Positions 1-8,860 of a stretch of DNA of 64,000 bases are shown piece after piece. The translations under genes were made by a program, and so were the position numbers. The stretch comes from Streptomyces rapamycinicus NRRL 5491 (GTDB lineage Bacteria > Actinomycetota > Actinomycetes > Streptomycetales > Streptomycetaceae). Location: the NCBI RefSeq assembly GCF_024298965.1, contig NZ_CP085193.1:2914001-2978000 (forward strand), given 5' to 3'. The number at the start of each line of letters is the position of its first letter. Position 1 is the first letter of the stretch. A model generated the notes under the pieces. It was given only the letters and a program-made list of their open reading frames with translations, was not told the origin of the DNA and did not search any database.

Positions 1-1292
1 AGCGCGCCGACGCCAACGACCGGGCGGACCGCACCTTGGCCGACGGCACCCACACCCAACTGTCCGGCGCGGCCACGGCCGAGGCCGAACCCCCGGCCCC
101 CGGGCAGGCCCAACCACCCCGCCCTTGGTCCCCGGCCACCGGGCGGGCCGACGCCACCGACCGGGCCGACCGCAGCCGACCCCAAGCACCCGCCGCACCC
201 ACGGCCACCGGCAAGGCCCAGGCCGAACGCACGGCCACCGGCAAGACCGGACCCGCCGCCACCGGCAAGGCCCAGCCCCCGCCCGCCAAGCGAGCCCGTT
301 TGCGGGCCGTGGCGGCGAACGCGACGGACACCGCCACCGCCTTACGCGCACGGCGGCCATGGGCGCTGCTCGCCGGGGCCGCCGCAGTGGTCGTGCTCGC
401 CGTCACCGCGGTCGAGGTGCGGCCGCCCGGGGATGACGGCCGTAAGGACACCGCGGCCGTGCCTCCCTCCGCCGCGCCCACCTCCACGCCGCCCGCCGGG
501 TCGACCGCCCGGGGCCATCTGGATCGTCAGAAGACGGACGGCGACGAGGAGTCCGGCGCCCCGGGCGGTGACGACAACAAGGGCGAACGCGGCAAGGAGC
601 GGGGGGCCAAGGGGGACGCCTCCGGCTCGCCGACGCCCGGCGCGACCAAGGGGACGGACCACGGCGGGTCCACCCAGGTCCCGCTCACCCTCTCCACCCG
701 TTCCCACGTCTGGGAGAACGGCTGCGGCCACCGCTATCTCATCGACCGGCCCCCGACCCGGGTCGCCCCGCCGCCCACCGAGCAGGACGCCCCGACATGG
801 GCCGCCGCCCATGACGCGGTGCACGGCGGGACCACCAATGTGGAGGTCACGGTGCAGGGCCGGGCCTCGTCGGCCGTCGTCCTCCAGGCCCTGCACGTAC
901 GGGTCGTGGGCCGCCGCACCCCGCTCGCGTGGTCGTCGTTCGCCATGGACAACGGCTGCGGGGGCTCCCTCACCCCGCGCGCCTTCTCGGTGAATCTGGA
1001 CGCCGCCCGTCCGCTGGCCCGTCCCACGGACGGCAATGACGCGGGCGAGCCGATCCCCGCCGTCCACTTCCCCTACCGCGTCTCGGCCTCGGATCCGGAG
1101 GTGCTGCTGGTCAACGCCCGGACGGCGGGCTGCGACTGCAGCTGGTACCTGGAGTTGGACTGGTCGAGCGGCGGCCGCTCGGGGACGGTGCGGATCGACG
1201 ACCGCGGCTCGCCGTTCCGCACCAGCAGTGTCAAGGGGCGCCCCGCCTATGCCTACGACTACGCGGACGGCACCTGGCACAAGAGCGACTGA
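1..1292 (+). CDS. Membrane-anchored protein, C-terminal part of a probable HTH/XRE-type regulator (5' end outside window)
   Basis: The frame is open back to the left edge, so the gene starts upstream; the first start-like codon (TTG at 36) is probably internal. What is visible is an Ala/Pro-rich linker with short ATGK repeats, one membrane segment encoded near 363-416, a charged Gly/Lys/Asp-rich spacer, and a C-terminal domain of about 190 residues. That domain has four cysteines (NGCG, NGCG, AGCDC) that could form disulfides outside the cell. From memory of Streptomyces proteins, this arrangement usually follows a cytoplasmic helix-turn-helix domain, as in a one-component membrane regulator. 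That N-terminal domain is not visible here, so the regulatory role is inference. The domain itself has no function I recognise. Confidence 0.75.
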   Translation, partial: RADANDRADRTLADGTHTQLSGAATAEAEPPAPGQAQPPRPWSPATGRADATDRADRSRPQAPAAPTATGKAQAERTATGKTGPAATGKAQPPPAKRARLRAVAANATDTATALRARRPWALLAGAAAVVVLAVTAVEVRPPGDDGRKDTAAVPPSAAPTSTPPAGSTARGHLDRQKTDGDEESGAPGGDDNKGERGKERGAKGDASGSPTPGATKGTDHGGSTQVPLTLSTRSHVWENGCGHRYLIDRPPTRVAPPPTEQDAPTWAAAHDAVHGGTTNVEVTVQGRASSAVVLQALHVRVVGRRTPLAWSSFAMDNGCGGSLTPRAFSVNLDAARPLARPTDGNDAGEPIPAVHFPYRVSASDPEVLLVNARTAGCDCSWYLELDWSSGGRSGTVRIDDRGSPFRTSSVKGRPAYAYDYADGTWHKSD

Positions 1293-1319
1293 CCCCCGGG
1301 GCCTCAGGGCCCCCAGGAG

Positions 1320-1390
1320 CCCCGGGAGCCCGGGCCCCCAGGTCCCGGTCCCCGGACCCCGGGACCCAGGTCCAGGGACCCCGGGCCCTG
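1320..1390. terminator. GC-rich palindromic block between convergent genes, probable terminator
   Basis: The 122 bp between the two convergent stop codons are made of interleaved GGGCCC/CCCGGG palindromes. The best hairpin pairs GGTCCCGGTCC near 1341 with GGACCCCGGGACC ending near 1367. It has no T-tract, which is normal for Streptomyces terminators. It could serve both flanking genes. Function is inferred from structure and position only. Confidence 0.4.
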
Positions 1391-1414
1391 CCCCCGGACA
1401 CACCGCCGCCTTCC

Positions 1415-4400
1415 TCACTCCACCGTCGTCGTCAGCCGCAGCGCCGCGTCCCGCACATCCGCGTGCGGATGGCCGCGCAGCGTGCGCAGCCGCTCCCGCC
1501 AGGGCTCCGCCCATTCCGTACGGGCCCCGGACACCTCCGTAAGGGTCGCGGCGAAGAGTCCGGAGGCGTGCCCGCCGTCCTCGTCGAGGTCCCGCGCGGC
1601 GCGCAGGAGGGCCGCGTCGGAGCCCGGCCGCGTGGCCGTGTTCAGCCGTCGGCGCAGGGTGTCGGCGGTACGGGCGGCGAGCGCGGGGCGGGTGGTGTGC
1701 AGCCGGGCGAGGCGGGCGAGGGCGGCGGCCAGCGGGCCGGGGCGGGCGTCCAGGTCGAGGGCGTTCACCAGCACATGGGCGGCCTCCTGGACGAACGTCT
1801 CGTATCCGGCGAGGAGTTCACCGGCGGCCCGCGCGGTGCGCCGGGTCACCCGGGGCCGCATCCGGGCCCGGGTGGCGAGCCGGTCGGCGAGGTGCCGGAT
1901 GCGGCGGTGGGCGGGGCGGTCCCGGTCCGGTTCGGCGTCGGGGCCGCCGGGCCGGGCGTCGGCGGTGGCGAGCGCGGCGAGCGCCCAGGCCAGCGGGTTG
2001 TCACCGGGCGACCCGTCGGGCGCCGCGGCCATCAGCTCCAGCAGGGCGTCGGCGGCGGGGCGCCAGCTCGCCCGGTTGCCCAGGTCGGTGACGGCGGCCA
2101 CCAGGACGGCCGCCGCGTCCGGCGCCCACGGCGACCAGCGGGCCAGCGCCCCGTACCCGGCCGCCGCCACCTCGGGGTCGTCGGTGTCGCAGACGGCGCG
2201 TATGAGCTGGGCGTAGTGGCCGCGGTGGGCCTCGGGGAGGTCCAGCGGGCGGGTGCGCAGCACGGCGTGGCGCAGCTCGCGCCGTCCGCTCGCGGCGGCG
2301 GTCAGCAGTTCCCAGGCGCGTTTGGTGTCGAGCAGCCCGGTGGCGAAGGCGACACAGGCGGCCTGCACATCGGGGTGCTGGCCGGGCAGTTCGAAGGCGT
2401 CGGCGAGCAGCGCGGCGGCGTCGGCCACCGGGAGCAGGGTGGCGGCGAGCCGGACGGCCTCCTTACGGCTGGTGACCTTCGCGGGGACGGGCGGTACGGC
2501 GGTGGCGACCCCGTCCGGGGCGACCACCCCGCGCACCAGCCGCCCCAGCCGTGGCGGCTCGACGTACCGGGACGCCCGGGTGGCCGCGTACATCGCCACC
2601 CGGGCCCGGTCGTCGCCCGCGTGGGCGAACAGGGCGGGCAGGGCGTCGCCGGGGCGGTCGGTGCGGACGAGGGCGGCGAGCGCGGCCTCGGCCACGACCA
2701 CATCGTCGGTGTCCGTCCAGGTCCGGACGGTGGCCGCGCCGTGGCCCGGGATCGGCGCGGCGTCGGCGACGGCGGTCGCCCGCTGCCCCGGTCGCAGGGA
2801 GGTGTCGGCGGCGGCCCGGCCCAGGACGCGGGCGGCGGCGGCCTGCTGACGGGGCAGCCAGCGGCCGGTGTCCCGTCCGGTGGGCGGGGTCCAGTGGGTG
2901 CCGGGGGTCAGAAAGCGTCCGTACGGCGGGGTGTCGCCGAGGACGAGGTCGAGCAGATCGGTGCGACGGCGGGTCAGCACGGCCAGGACGGGCGGCAGCA
3001 CGGCCGCCGAGGGCTCGTGCGCGAGCAGCTCGGCCACGCGGGCGTCCCGCTCGGCCGGTGGTTCCAGCCACAGCCCGATGGCGGTGCGGGCCGTCGCGTC
3101 GCTGCCGAACGAGATCGCCTGCCACAGGAGTTCCTGCAGCTCGGGGAGGGTGTGGGCGCGCCGTCCGAGGGAGCGGGCGAGGGCGAAGGTCAGCTCGTGG
3201 TCGACCCGTTCGGCGCCCGCCTCCAGCCAGGGCCGCAGCGCCTCGAACACCGCCTGCTCCTGACCGCGCCGCAGCTGGTGGTCGAGGCGGCCCAGGTCGG
3301 CTGCGCCGACGCTGCCCGCGAGCCGGGTGAGGGTGCGCAGCGCCCAGCCCAGCAGCTGCCGCCGCCCGGTGACGGCGTGTTCGCGCAGCAGCGCCACGGC
3401 CAGGCGGCGCAGCGCCTGGCGGGTGGCGGAGGACGAGTCACGGGCGGCGATCGCGTCGGCGGCGATCCGGTCCAGATGCTCGGCGGCGTCGTCGGTGAAC
3501 AACGCGGGGTGGGTGTGGGCGAGCGCGCCGAGCGCCGCGGAGCGCACCGGGTCCTGCTCGTTGCGCAACCGCTCCAGCAGGCGCAGCAGTTCGGTGAGGG
3601 CGTCCGGGTCGGCGGAGCGGGCGACGCACCGGATCAGCAGCGGATGGGCCAGGGCACGGTCCTCGGCCGAGGAGCGGCGCACGGCGGCCGTCAGTTCCTC
3701 GCGCGCCTCCTCGACCGGCAGATGGGCCACCGACTCCAGCACGGCGGTCCAGGGCGCGCCGCGCTCGCGCGCCTGAGCGGCCATCCGGCGGGCCTCGGCC
3801 TGACGGCGGGGACGCGGCAGGACTTCGAGCACGGCGGGTTCGATGACGGAGTGGTCGACCACGGCGTGGCCGGAGTCGCGTCCATGGGTTGCCTGGCCGG
3901 CGGCGGCCTGGCTATGGGCAGTGGCCCGGCCATCGGTGGGCTGGCCATCGGTGGGCTGGCCATCGGTGGGCTGGCCATCGGTGGCCCGGCCGTCGGTGGG
4001 CTGGCCGTCTGTGGGCTGGCCGTCTGTGGCTCGGTCGTCAGTGGCTCGGTCGTAGGCAGCCCGGTCGTCGGTGGGCTGGCCGCAGGTGCCCCCGTCGTCG
4101 GTGGCCCGGTCCGTGGCCCGGCCATCGGTGGCCCGGTCGTAGGTGGCCCGGTCGTAAATGGCTCGGTCGGTGGCCCGGTCGTAGAACGCGGAGCGGCGGG
4201 CGGGCGGCAGCGCGGCCAGCAGCCGGGCGAGGGCGTCGGGGTCCGCGTCGTTGTCCAGGGCCCGGCCCAGCTCGACGAGCTCGGGCGGGTCGGCGCGGAC
4301 GAACCGGCGCAGCACGGCCCGGTCCAGCCGCCGCCGGGTACCGCTGTGCTCGGGGGCGAGCAGCAGCCGCAGCGTACGGCTCGGATCGGCGGCCACCAGA

Positions 4401-5233
4401 GTGGACAGCCGGGCCCGTACGGGGGTCGGCAGCGGGCCCTGGCCGTAGTCCTCCAGCAGTTCGAGCACCCGCTCGGGCTCGACGGGCGCGGCGAGCGCGA
4501 GACAGGGCGCGTAGCGGGTCCACCAGTCGGCGCGCAGCGGGGCGGACAGGGCGGCGAGCTGACGCGCCGCCTCGTCCAGGACGGCCACCGGATGCCGGGA
4601 GACGAGGGGCCGCCAGCCACGGACGGCGTGGAAGAGTCCGGGCAGCAGCCGCGTCACGGTGTCGGCACCGCATCCGGGGAGCAGCCGGGCGGCCTCGCCG
4701 TCGCCCCAGCGCTCCCGGAACGGCTCGATCAGCCGGTCCGCGAGCGCGGTGCGCCGCCCGGCCACGACGGTGCGCGCCAGTTCGCGCCGTACGGTGGCGG
4801 GCGCGTCCGCGAAGGCCGCCTCCAGCGCGTCGTCCGGGACCGCGCCGGGGCCGCCGCGGCGTGCGGTGTCGAGGGCGCGGTGCCGCACCACGGGGTCCGG
4901 GTCGGCGAGCCGCGCCGCGAGATGGCCGGTGCGCCCTCCGGCGGCCGCGGCCACGGCCGCCAGCCGCCGTTCGTACGTCCCGCGCCGCTCCAACTCCTCG
5001 ATCAGCGCGCCCAGCCGCCCCTCGGCACTCGCCGCCCGCGCCCGCCCGGCCAGCTCCCGCATCCGGCGCGGAAAGGGCAGCGGATCGAGGGCGGCGAGCA
5101 GTTCGTCGGCGAGGGCGCGCCGGGGATCGGGGGCGCCGAGGGCTTCGGAGCCGCCGTCGGCTTCGGGGGCGCCGTGGGCTTGGGGAGCACGGGAAGGCTC
5201 GGGGCCGCGATGGGCTTCGGACGCGTTGACCAT
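1415..5233 (-). CDS. Large HEAT-repeat protein with a pentapeptide-repeat insert
   Basis: About 1272 residues of alpha-helical repeats rich in Leu, Ala and Arg, with recurring DPxVRxxAL-type turns (for example ADPDPVVRHRALD) that mark HEAT-like repeats, a protein-binding scaffold. I chose the ATG at 5233 (MVNASEAHRG). An upstream extension would have to run through the 42-bp tandem repeats and is unlikely. There is no signal peptide or membrane segment, so it is probably cytoplasmic. Residues about 350-440 are a hydrophilic low-complexity insert of (Q/R)(P/A)TDG units that interrupts the helical repeats. Large HEAT proteins like this are common in Streptomyces; partner and function are unknown. 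Confidence 0.8.
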   Translation of the reverse strand: MVNASEAHRGPEPSRAPQAHGAPEADGGSEALGAPDPRRALADELLAALDPLPFPRRMRELAGRARAASAEGRLGALIEELERRGTYERRLAAVAAAAGGRTGHLAARLADPDPVVRHRALDTARRGGPGAVPDDALEAAFADAPATVRRELARTVVAGRRTALADRLIEPFRERWGDGEAARLLPGCGADTVTRLLPGLFHAVRGWRPLVSRHPVAVLDEAARQLAALSAPLRADWWTRYAPCLALAAPVEPERVLELLEDYGQGPLPTPVRARLSTLVAADPSRTLRLLLAPEHSGTRRRLDRAVLRRFVRADPPELVELGRALDNDADPDALARLLAALPPARRSAFYDRATDRAIYDRATYDRATDGRATDRATDDGGTCGQPTDDRAAYDRATDDRATDGQPTDGQPTDGRATDGQPTDGQPTDGQPTDGRATAHSQAAAGQATHGRDSGHAVVDHSVIEPAVLEVLPRPRRQAEARRMAAQARERGAPWTAVLESVAHLPVEEAREELTAAVRRSSAEDRALAHPLLIRCVARSADPDALTELLRLLERLRNEQDPVRSAALGALAHTHPALFTDDAAEHLDRIAADAIAARDSSSATRQALRRLAVALLREHAVTGRRQLLGWALRTLTRLAGSVGAADLGRLDHQLRRGQEQAVFEALRPWLEAGAERVDHELTFALARSLGRRAHTLPELQELLWQAISFGSDATARTAIGLWLEPPAERDARVAELLAHEPSAAVLPPVLAVLTRRRTDLLDLVLGDTPPYGRFLTPGTHWTPPTGRDTGRWLPRQQAAAARVLGRAAADTSLRPGQRATAVADAAPIPGHGAATVRTWTDTDDVVVAEAALAALVRTDRPGDALPALFAHAGDDRARVAMYAATRASRYVEPPRLGRLVRGVVAPDGVATAVPPVPAKVTSRKEAVRLAATLLPVADAAALLADAFELPGQHPDVQAACVAFATGLLDTKRAWELLTAAASGRRELRHAVLRTRPLDLPEAHRGHYAQLIRAVCDTDDPEVAAAGYGALARWSPWAPDAAAVLVAAVTDLGNRASWRPAADALLELMAAAPDGSPGDNPLAWALAALATADARPGGPDAEPDRDRPAHRRIRHLADRLATRARMRPRVTRRTARAAGELLAGYETFVQEAAHVLVNALDLDARPGPLAAALARLARLHTTRPALAARTADTLRRRLNTATRPGSDAALLRAARDLDEDGGHASGLFAATLTEVSGARTEWAEPWRERLRTLRGHPHADVRDAALRLTTTVE
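3915..4190 (-). repeat. 15-bp tandem repeat inside the HEAT gene
   Basis: Roughly 18 imperfect copies of a 15-bp unit (plus-strand consensus GGTGGGCTGGCCATC). On the coding strand each copy encodes one pentapeptide such as QPTDG, RATDG or DDRAT. The period is a multiple of three, so copy-number changes stay in frame. Copies near 3935-3995 are almost identical and those towards 4190 are degenerate, which suggests recent expansion at one end. Confidence 0.9.
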
Positions 5234-5380
5234 GCCAGGGATTGTGCCGCTCACACGTCCGATCACACGTCCCGCCCGAAGAAGCTTTCCCGGAACACCC
5301 GTCGCCGCGACGCCTCGCGCCCGGCCGCGCTCGCTCGCGCCCCGCCCGCGCGTGCGACATCCGGGCCGCGAGCCGCACGA

Positions 5381-5548
5381 CCCCGACGACCCCCGAGCGG
5401 CCGAGCCACACCCCGGCCACAACCCCGACGACCCCCGAGCGGCCGAGCCACACCCCGGCCACAACCCCGACGACCCCCGAGCGGCCGAGCCACACCCCGG
5501 CCACAACCCCGACGACCCCCGAGCGGCCGAGCCACACCCCGGCCACAA
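5381..5548. repeat. Four perfect copies of a 42-bp tandem repeat
   Basis: Units at 5381-5422, 5423-5464, 5465-5506 and 5507-5548 are identical, each starting CCCCGACGACCCCCGAGCGG and ending CACCCCGGCCACAA. They lie in the 595-bp gap between the divergent HEAT and aldehyde dehydrogenase genes. Forty-two is a multiple of three and all frames stay largely open, which inflates ORF predictions, but no start signal supports translation. The rest of the gap, 5234-5380 and 5652-5828, is GC-rich and shows only the betB ribosome site (GGAGGAA). Confidence 0.95.
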
Positions 5549-5551
5549 CCC

Positions 5552-5651
5552 CAGCCAAGCCACTGCCAGCCGAGCCACACTCCGGCGACGACCCCAGCGA
5601 AGCCACTGCCAGCCGAGCCACACCCCGGCGACGACCCCAGCCGAGCCACTG
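5552..5651. repeat. 43-bp tandem repeat, about 2.3 copies, next to the 42-bp array
   Basis: Units begin at 5552, 5595 and 5638 (partial) with CAGC(C/G)(A/G)AGCCACTGCC. The first two differ at a few bases. They share the core GCCGAGCCACACCCCGGC with the neighbouring 42-bp family, so the two arrays probably descend from one sequence. With a 43-bp period no reading frame is kept, which argues against a coding role for the region. Confidence 0.9.
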
Positions 5652-5828
5652 CCGGGCCTGCCGATCTCGCCGTAGCCCCGAGGCGCCCGCTCACATCCCC
5701 GCCGCCCCCGCGCCCTCCCCACGCCGTGCGAGGGTGACCCGCGCCACTTACGCTCGGTGTGTGGGCCGGACGGGTGCGTCGATGGATCCACTCGGGACCG
5801 GCCCTGTCGTCCGAGCCCGGAGGAACCC

Positions 5829-7298
5829 ATGCCGGAGCTGTTCATCGGCGGCCACTGGACGACCGCCCTCGACGGACACAGCCGCGAGATCCGCTGTCCG
5901 GCGGACGGTTCGCTGGTCGCCGTGGTCGACGAGGCGGGGCCGAAGGACGCCGCCGCGGCGGTGGCGGCCGCGCGGGACGCCTTCGACCGCGGGTCGTGGC
6001 CCGGCACCCCGGCCGGGGACCGGGGCGGGGTGCTGCTGCGGGTGGCCGAGCTGCTGGAGCGCGAGAAGCCGACGCTCGCCCGGGCGGAGTCCCTGGATAC
6101 CGGGAAGCGGCTGGTCGAGAGCGAGTACGACCTCGACGACATCGCGAACTGCTTCCGCTACTTCGGCACCCTCGCCTCCTCCGGGAGCGGCGGCCGCGTG
6201 GTGGAGGTGGGCAGTCCGGAGATCGACAGCAGGGTGGTGCACGAACCGGTCGGGGTGTGTGTGCTGATCACGCCGTGGAACTACCCACTGCTCCAGACGG
6301 CCTGGAAGGTGGCGCCCGCGCTGGCCGCCGGGAACACCTTCGTCCTCAAGCCCAGCGAGCTGACCCCGCACACCGCGATCCATCTGATGCGGCTGCTGAC
6401 CGAGGCCGGGCTGCCGGGCGGGGCGGCCAATCTGATCCTGGGCCCGGGGGCCACCGCGGGCGCGCCGCTGGTCACGGACGAACGCGTGGACCTGGTGTCC
6501 TTCACCGGCGGGGTGGTCACCGGACGCTGGATCATGTCGGCCGTCGCGCCCACGGTGAAGAAGCTGGCCCTGGAGCTGGGCGGCAAGAACCCCAACATCG
6601 TCTTCACCGACTGCGATTTCGACACCGCCGTGGACTACGCGCTCACGGCGGTGTTCCTGCACTCCGGGCAGGTGTGCTCGGCCGGTGCCCGGCTGCTGGT
6701 CCAGGAGCAGCTGCATGACGCGTTCGTCGACGAGATCGTCCATCGGGCCCGGAACATCCGGCTGGGCGGGCCGTTCGAGGAGAACGCCCGCGCCGGGCCG
6801 CTGATCTCCGCCGGGCACCGCCAGAAGATCACGGACTATGTGGCGGCGGGGATCGACGAGGGCGCGGTGCTGCGCTGCGGCGGGACCCCGCCCGACGACC
6901 CGGACCTGGCGAAGGGCTTCTACTACCTGCCGACCGTGCTGGACGACTGCACCCCGGACATGTCGGTGGTGCAGGACGAGTCGTTCGGGCCGGTGCTCAC
7001 CGTGGAGCGGTTCCGGGACGAGGACGAGGCGGTGGCGCTCGCCAACGACACGGTGTACGGCCTGGCGGGCGGGGTGTGGACGCAGGACACCGAGAAGGCG
7101 CACCGGGTGGCGGCCCGGCTGCGGGCCGGGACCGTGTGGATCAACGACTTCCATCCGTATGTCCCGCAGGCCGAGTGGGGCGGGATGAAGCAGTCGGGTG
7201 TCGGCCGGGAGCTGGGGCCGTCGGGGCTGCACGAGTACCAGGAGCTCAAGCACATCTGGCGGAACACCGCACCCCGTCCCCAGCGGTGGTTCGAATGA
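5829..7298 (+). CDS. betB: Betaine-aldehyde-type NAD(P)+ aldehyde dehydrogenase
   Basis: A 489-residue class I aldehyde dehydrogenase. Visible residues: oxyanion Asn151 in TPWNYP, coenzyme-binding Lys174 in LKPSE, the FTGG nucleotide loop near 225, general base Glu249 in LELGGKNP and catalytic Cys283 in GQVCSAG. Start ATG 5829 follows GGAGGAAC. Length is normal for the family. It is first in an operon with an APC permease (4-bp ATGA overlap) and a GMC alcohol oxidase/dehydrogenase, the arrangement of choline-to-glycine-betaine oxidation, in which this enzyme makes the final acid. Substrate is inferred from context; another amino-aldehyde is possible. Cytoplasmic. Confidence 0.85.
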   Translation: MPELFIGGHWTTALDGHSREIRCPADGSLVAVVDEAGPKDAAAAVAAARDAFDRGSWPGTPAGDRGGVLLRVAELLEREKPTLARAESLDTGKRLVESEYDLDDIANCFRYFGTLASSGSGGRVVEVGSPEIDSRVVHEPVGVCVLITPWNYPLLQTAWKVAPALAAGNTFVLKPSELTPHTAIHLMRLLTEAGLPGGAANLILGPGATAGAPLVTDERVDLVSFTGGVVTGRWIMSAVAPTVKKLALELGGKNPNIVFTDCDFDTAVDYALTAVFLHSGQVCSAGARLLVQEQLHDAFVDEIVHRARNIRLGGPFEENARAGPLISAGHRQKITDYVAAGIDEGAVLRCGGTPPDDPDLAKGFYYLPTVLDDCTPDMSVVQDESFGPVLTVERFRDEDEAVALANDTVYGLAGGVWTQDTEKAHRVAARLRAGTVWINDFHPYVPQAEWGGMKQSGVGRELGPSGLHEYQELKHIWRNTAPRPQRWFE

Positions 7299-8842
7299 CG
7301 GCGACCGAGCCGGCCGGACCACCGCCGGAGCCACGGCCGGACGGTTCGCACGACGACGACTCGCTCGCCGAGCTCGGCTACCGTCCGGAACTCAAGCGCA
7401 CCCTGGGCAACTTCCACACCTTCGCCGCCGGGATCAGCTACATCTCCATCCTGACCGGCACCTTCCAGCTCTTCTACTTCGGTGTGGCGCACGGCGGCCC
7501 GGCGTACTGGTGGTCCTGGCCGATGGTGTTCACCGGGCAGCTGATGGTGGCGCTGTGCTTCGCCGAGCTGGCGGGCCGCTATCCGGTGGCCGGTTCGGTC
7601 TACAACTGGTCCAAGCTGCTGGGCGGTCCGCATGTGGGCTGGCTGGGCGGCTGGATGATGATGACGGCGACGATGGTGTCGCTGGCGGCCGTGGCGCTCG
7701 CCTACCAGGTGACGCTGCCGCAGATCTCGGCGTGGTTCCAGCTGATCGGCGACGGCTCCACCGGGACCGAGCGCGCGGCCAACGCGGTGCTGCTCGGCAG
7801 TGTGCTGGTCCTGTTCACCACGCTGGTCAACGGCTTCGGGGTGAAGCTGATGGCCCGTATCAACTCGGCGGGCGTGGCCATCGAGCTGGTCGCCACCGTC
7901 GTACTGATCCTGCTGCTGGCCGCGCACATCACCCGCGGCCCGTCGGTGGCGCTGGACACCTTCGGCCGTGGCCAGGGGGAGTCGCTGGGCTATCTCGGCG
8001 CGTTCCTCACCGCCTCGCTCGCCTCGGCGTATGTGATGTACGGCTTCGACACGGCGTCCTCGCTGGGCGAGGAGTCCCTGAACCCGGGCCGCAACGCGCC
8101 GCGCGCCATCCTGCGGGCGCTGGTGGCGTCGTTCGCCCTCGGCGGGTTCATCCTGCTCTTCGCGCTGATGGCGGTGCCCAACCTCCATGACAGCCGGCTG
8201 GCGGCGGACGGTCTGCAGTTCGTGGTGCTCTCCTCGCTCGGGCACGGTGTGGGCCTGATGGTGCTGTGGTGCGTGGTCATCGCGATCACCGTGTGCGCGC
8301 TGGCCGTGCACACCGCGGGCATCCGGCTGATGTTCGCCATGGCCAGGGACAACAACCTGCCCGGCGGCTCCCGGCTGGCCCGGGTCCATCCGCGGTTCCG
8401 GACACCGCTGCTGCCGGCGATCCTGATCGGGGTGGTGGCGGTCGCGATCCTGGTCCTCAACATCAACCAGCCGCAGATCTTCTCCGTGGTCACCAGCATC
8501 GCGATCATCATGATCTACTTCGCGTATCTGATGGTCACCCTGCCCATGCTGGTACGGCGGCTGAGGGGCCATTGGAGCCCGGCCGAGGGCCGCTTCTCGC
8601 TGGGGCGGCTGGGGCTGCCGGTCAACGCGCTGGCCGTGCTGTGGGGCACCGCGATGACCGTCAACCTCGCCTGGCCCCGCGCCCAGGTCTACAACGCCAC
8701 CGGCCCGCAGCACTGGTATCTGCGCTGGGGCGCGGTCCTGTTCGTCGGCGCCGTCGCGCTGGGCGGCTTCACCTACTACTGGTTCGTCCAGCGGGCCCGT
8801 ACGGGTGTGCTCGCCGAACACGCGGCCGCCACCACCCCGTGA
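7295..8842 (+). CDS. APC-family permease (amino acid/choline-type)
   Basis: About 515 residues with some 12 hydrophobic segments, an N-terminal hydrophilic tail of about 35 residues, and APC-superfamily features: an early GISYISILTG helix, the FAELAGRYPVAGSVYNW stretch, and SYVMYGFDTASSLGEE in the middle. ATG 7295 overlaps the stop of the aldehyde dehydrogenase (ATGA), so the two are probably translationally coupled. Lying between the two dehydrogenases, it probably imports their substrate, such as choline, an amino alcohol or a polyamine. The substrate cannot be read from sequence. Confidence 0.85.
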   Translation: MTATEPAGPPPEPRPDGSHDDDSLAELGYRPELKRTLGNFHTFAAGISYISILTGTFQLFYFGVAHGGPAYWWSWPMVFTGQLMVALCFAELAGRYPVAGSVYNWSKLLGGPHVGWLGGWMMMTATMVSLAAVALAYQVTLPQISAWFQLIGDGSTGTERAANAVLLGSVLVLFTTLVNGFGVKLMARINSAGVAIELVATVVLILLLAAHITRGPSVALDTFGRGQGESLGYLGAFLTASLASAYVMYGFDTASSLGEESLNPGRNAPRAILRALVASFALGGFILLFALMAVPNLHDSRLAADGLQFVVLSSLGHGVGLMVLWCVVIAITVCALAVHTAGIRLMFAMARDNNLPGGSRLARVHPRFRTPLLPAILIGVVAVAILVLNINQPQIFSVVTSIAIIMIYFAYLMVTLPMLVRRLRGHWSPAEGRFSLGRLGLPVNALAVLWGTAMTVNLAWPRAQVYNATGPQHWYLRWGAVLFVGAVALGGFTYYWFVQRARTGVLAEHAAATTP

Positions 8843-8860
8843 GGACGTGAGGAGAGGCCC

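Noticed and set aside
3889..4200. Plus-strand frames that read as pentapeptide-repeat-like A(I/V)GGL or GHRWA strings
   Set aside because: They are antisense to the 15-bp repeats of the HEAT gene. The minus frame has a good start and conserved helical flanks on both sides.
5381..5651. CRISPR array
   Set aside because: The 42- and 43-bp units are directly adjacent with no unique spacers and there are no cas genes.
5234..6142. N-terminal extension of the HEAT gene through the 42-bp repeats to a 1575-residue frame
   Set aside because: The added part is GC-driven repeat translation, overlaps the start of betB, and has no ribosome site. ATG 5233 fits better.
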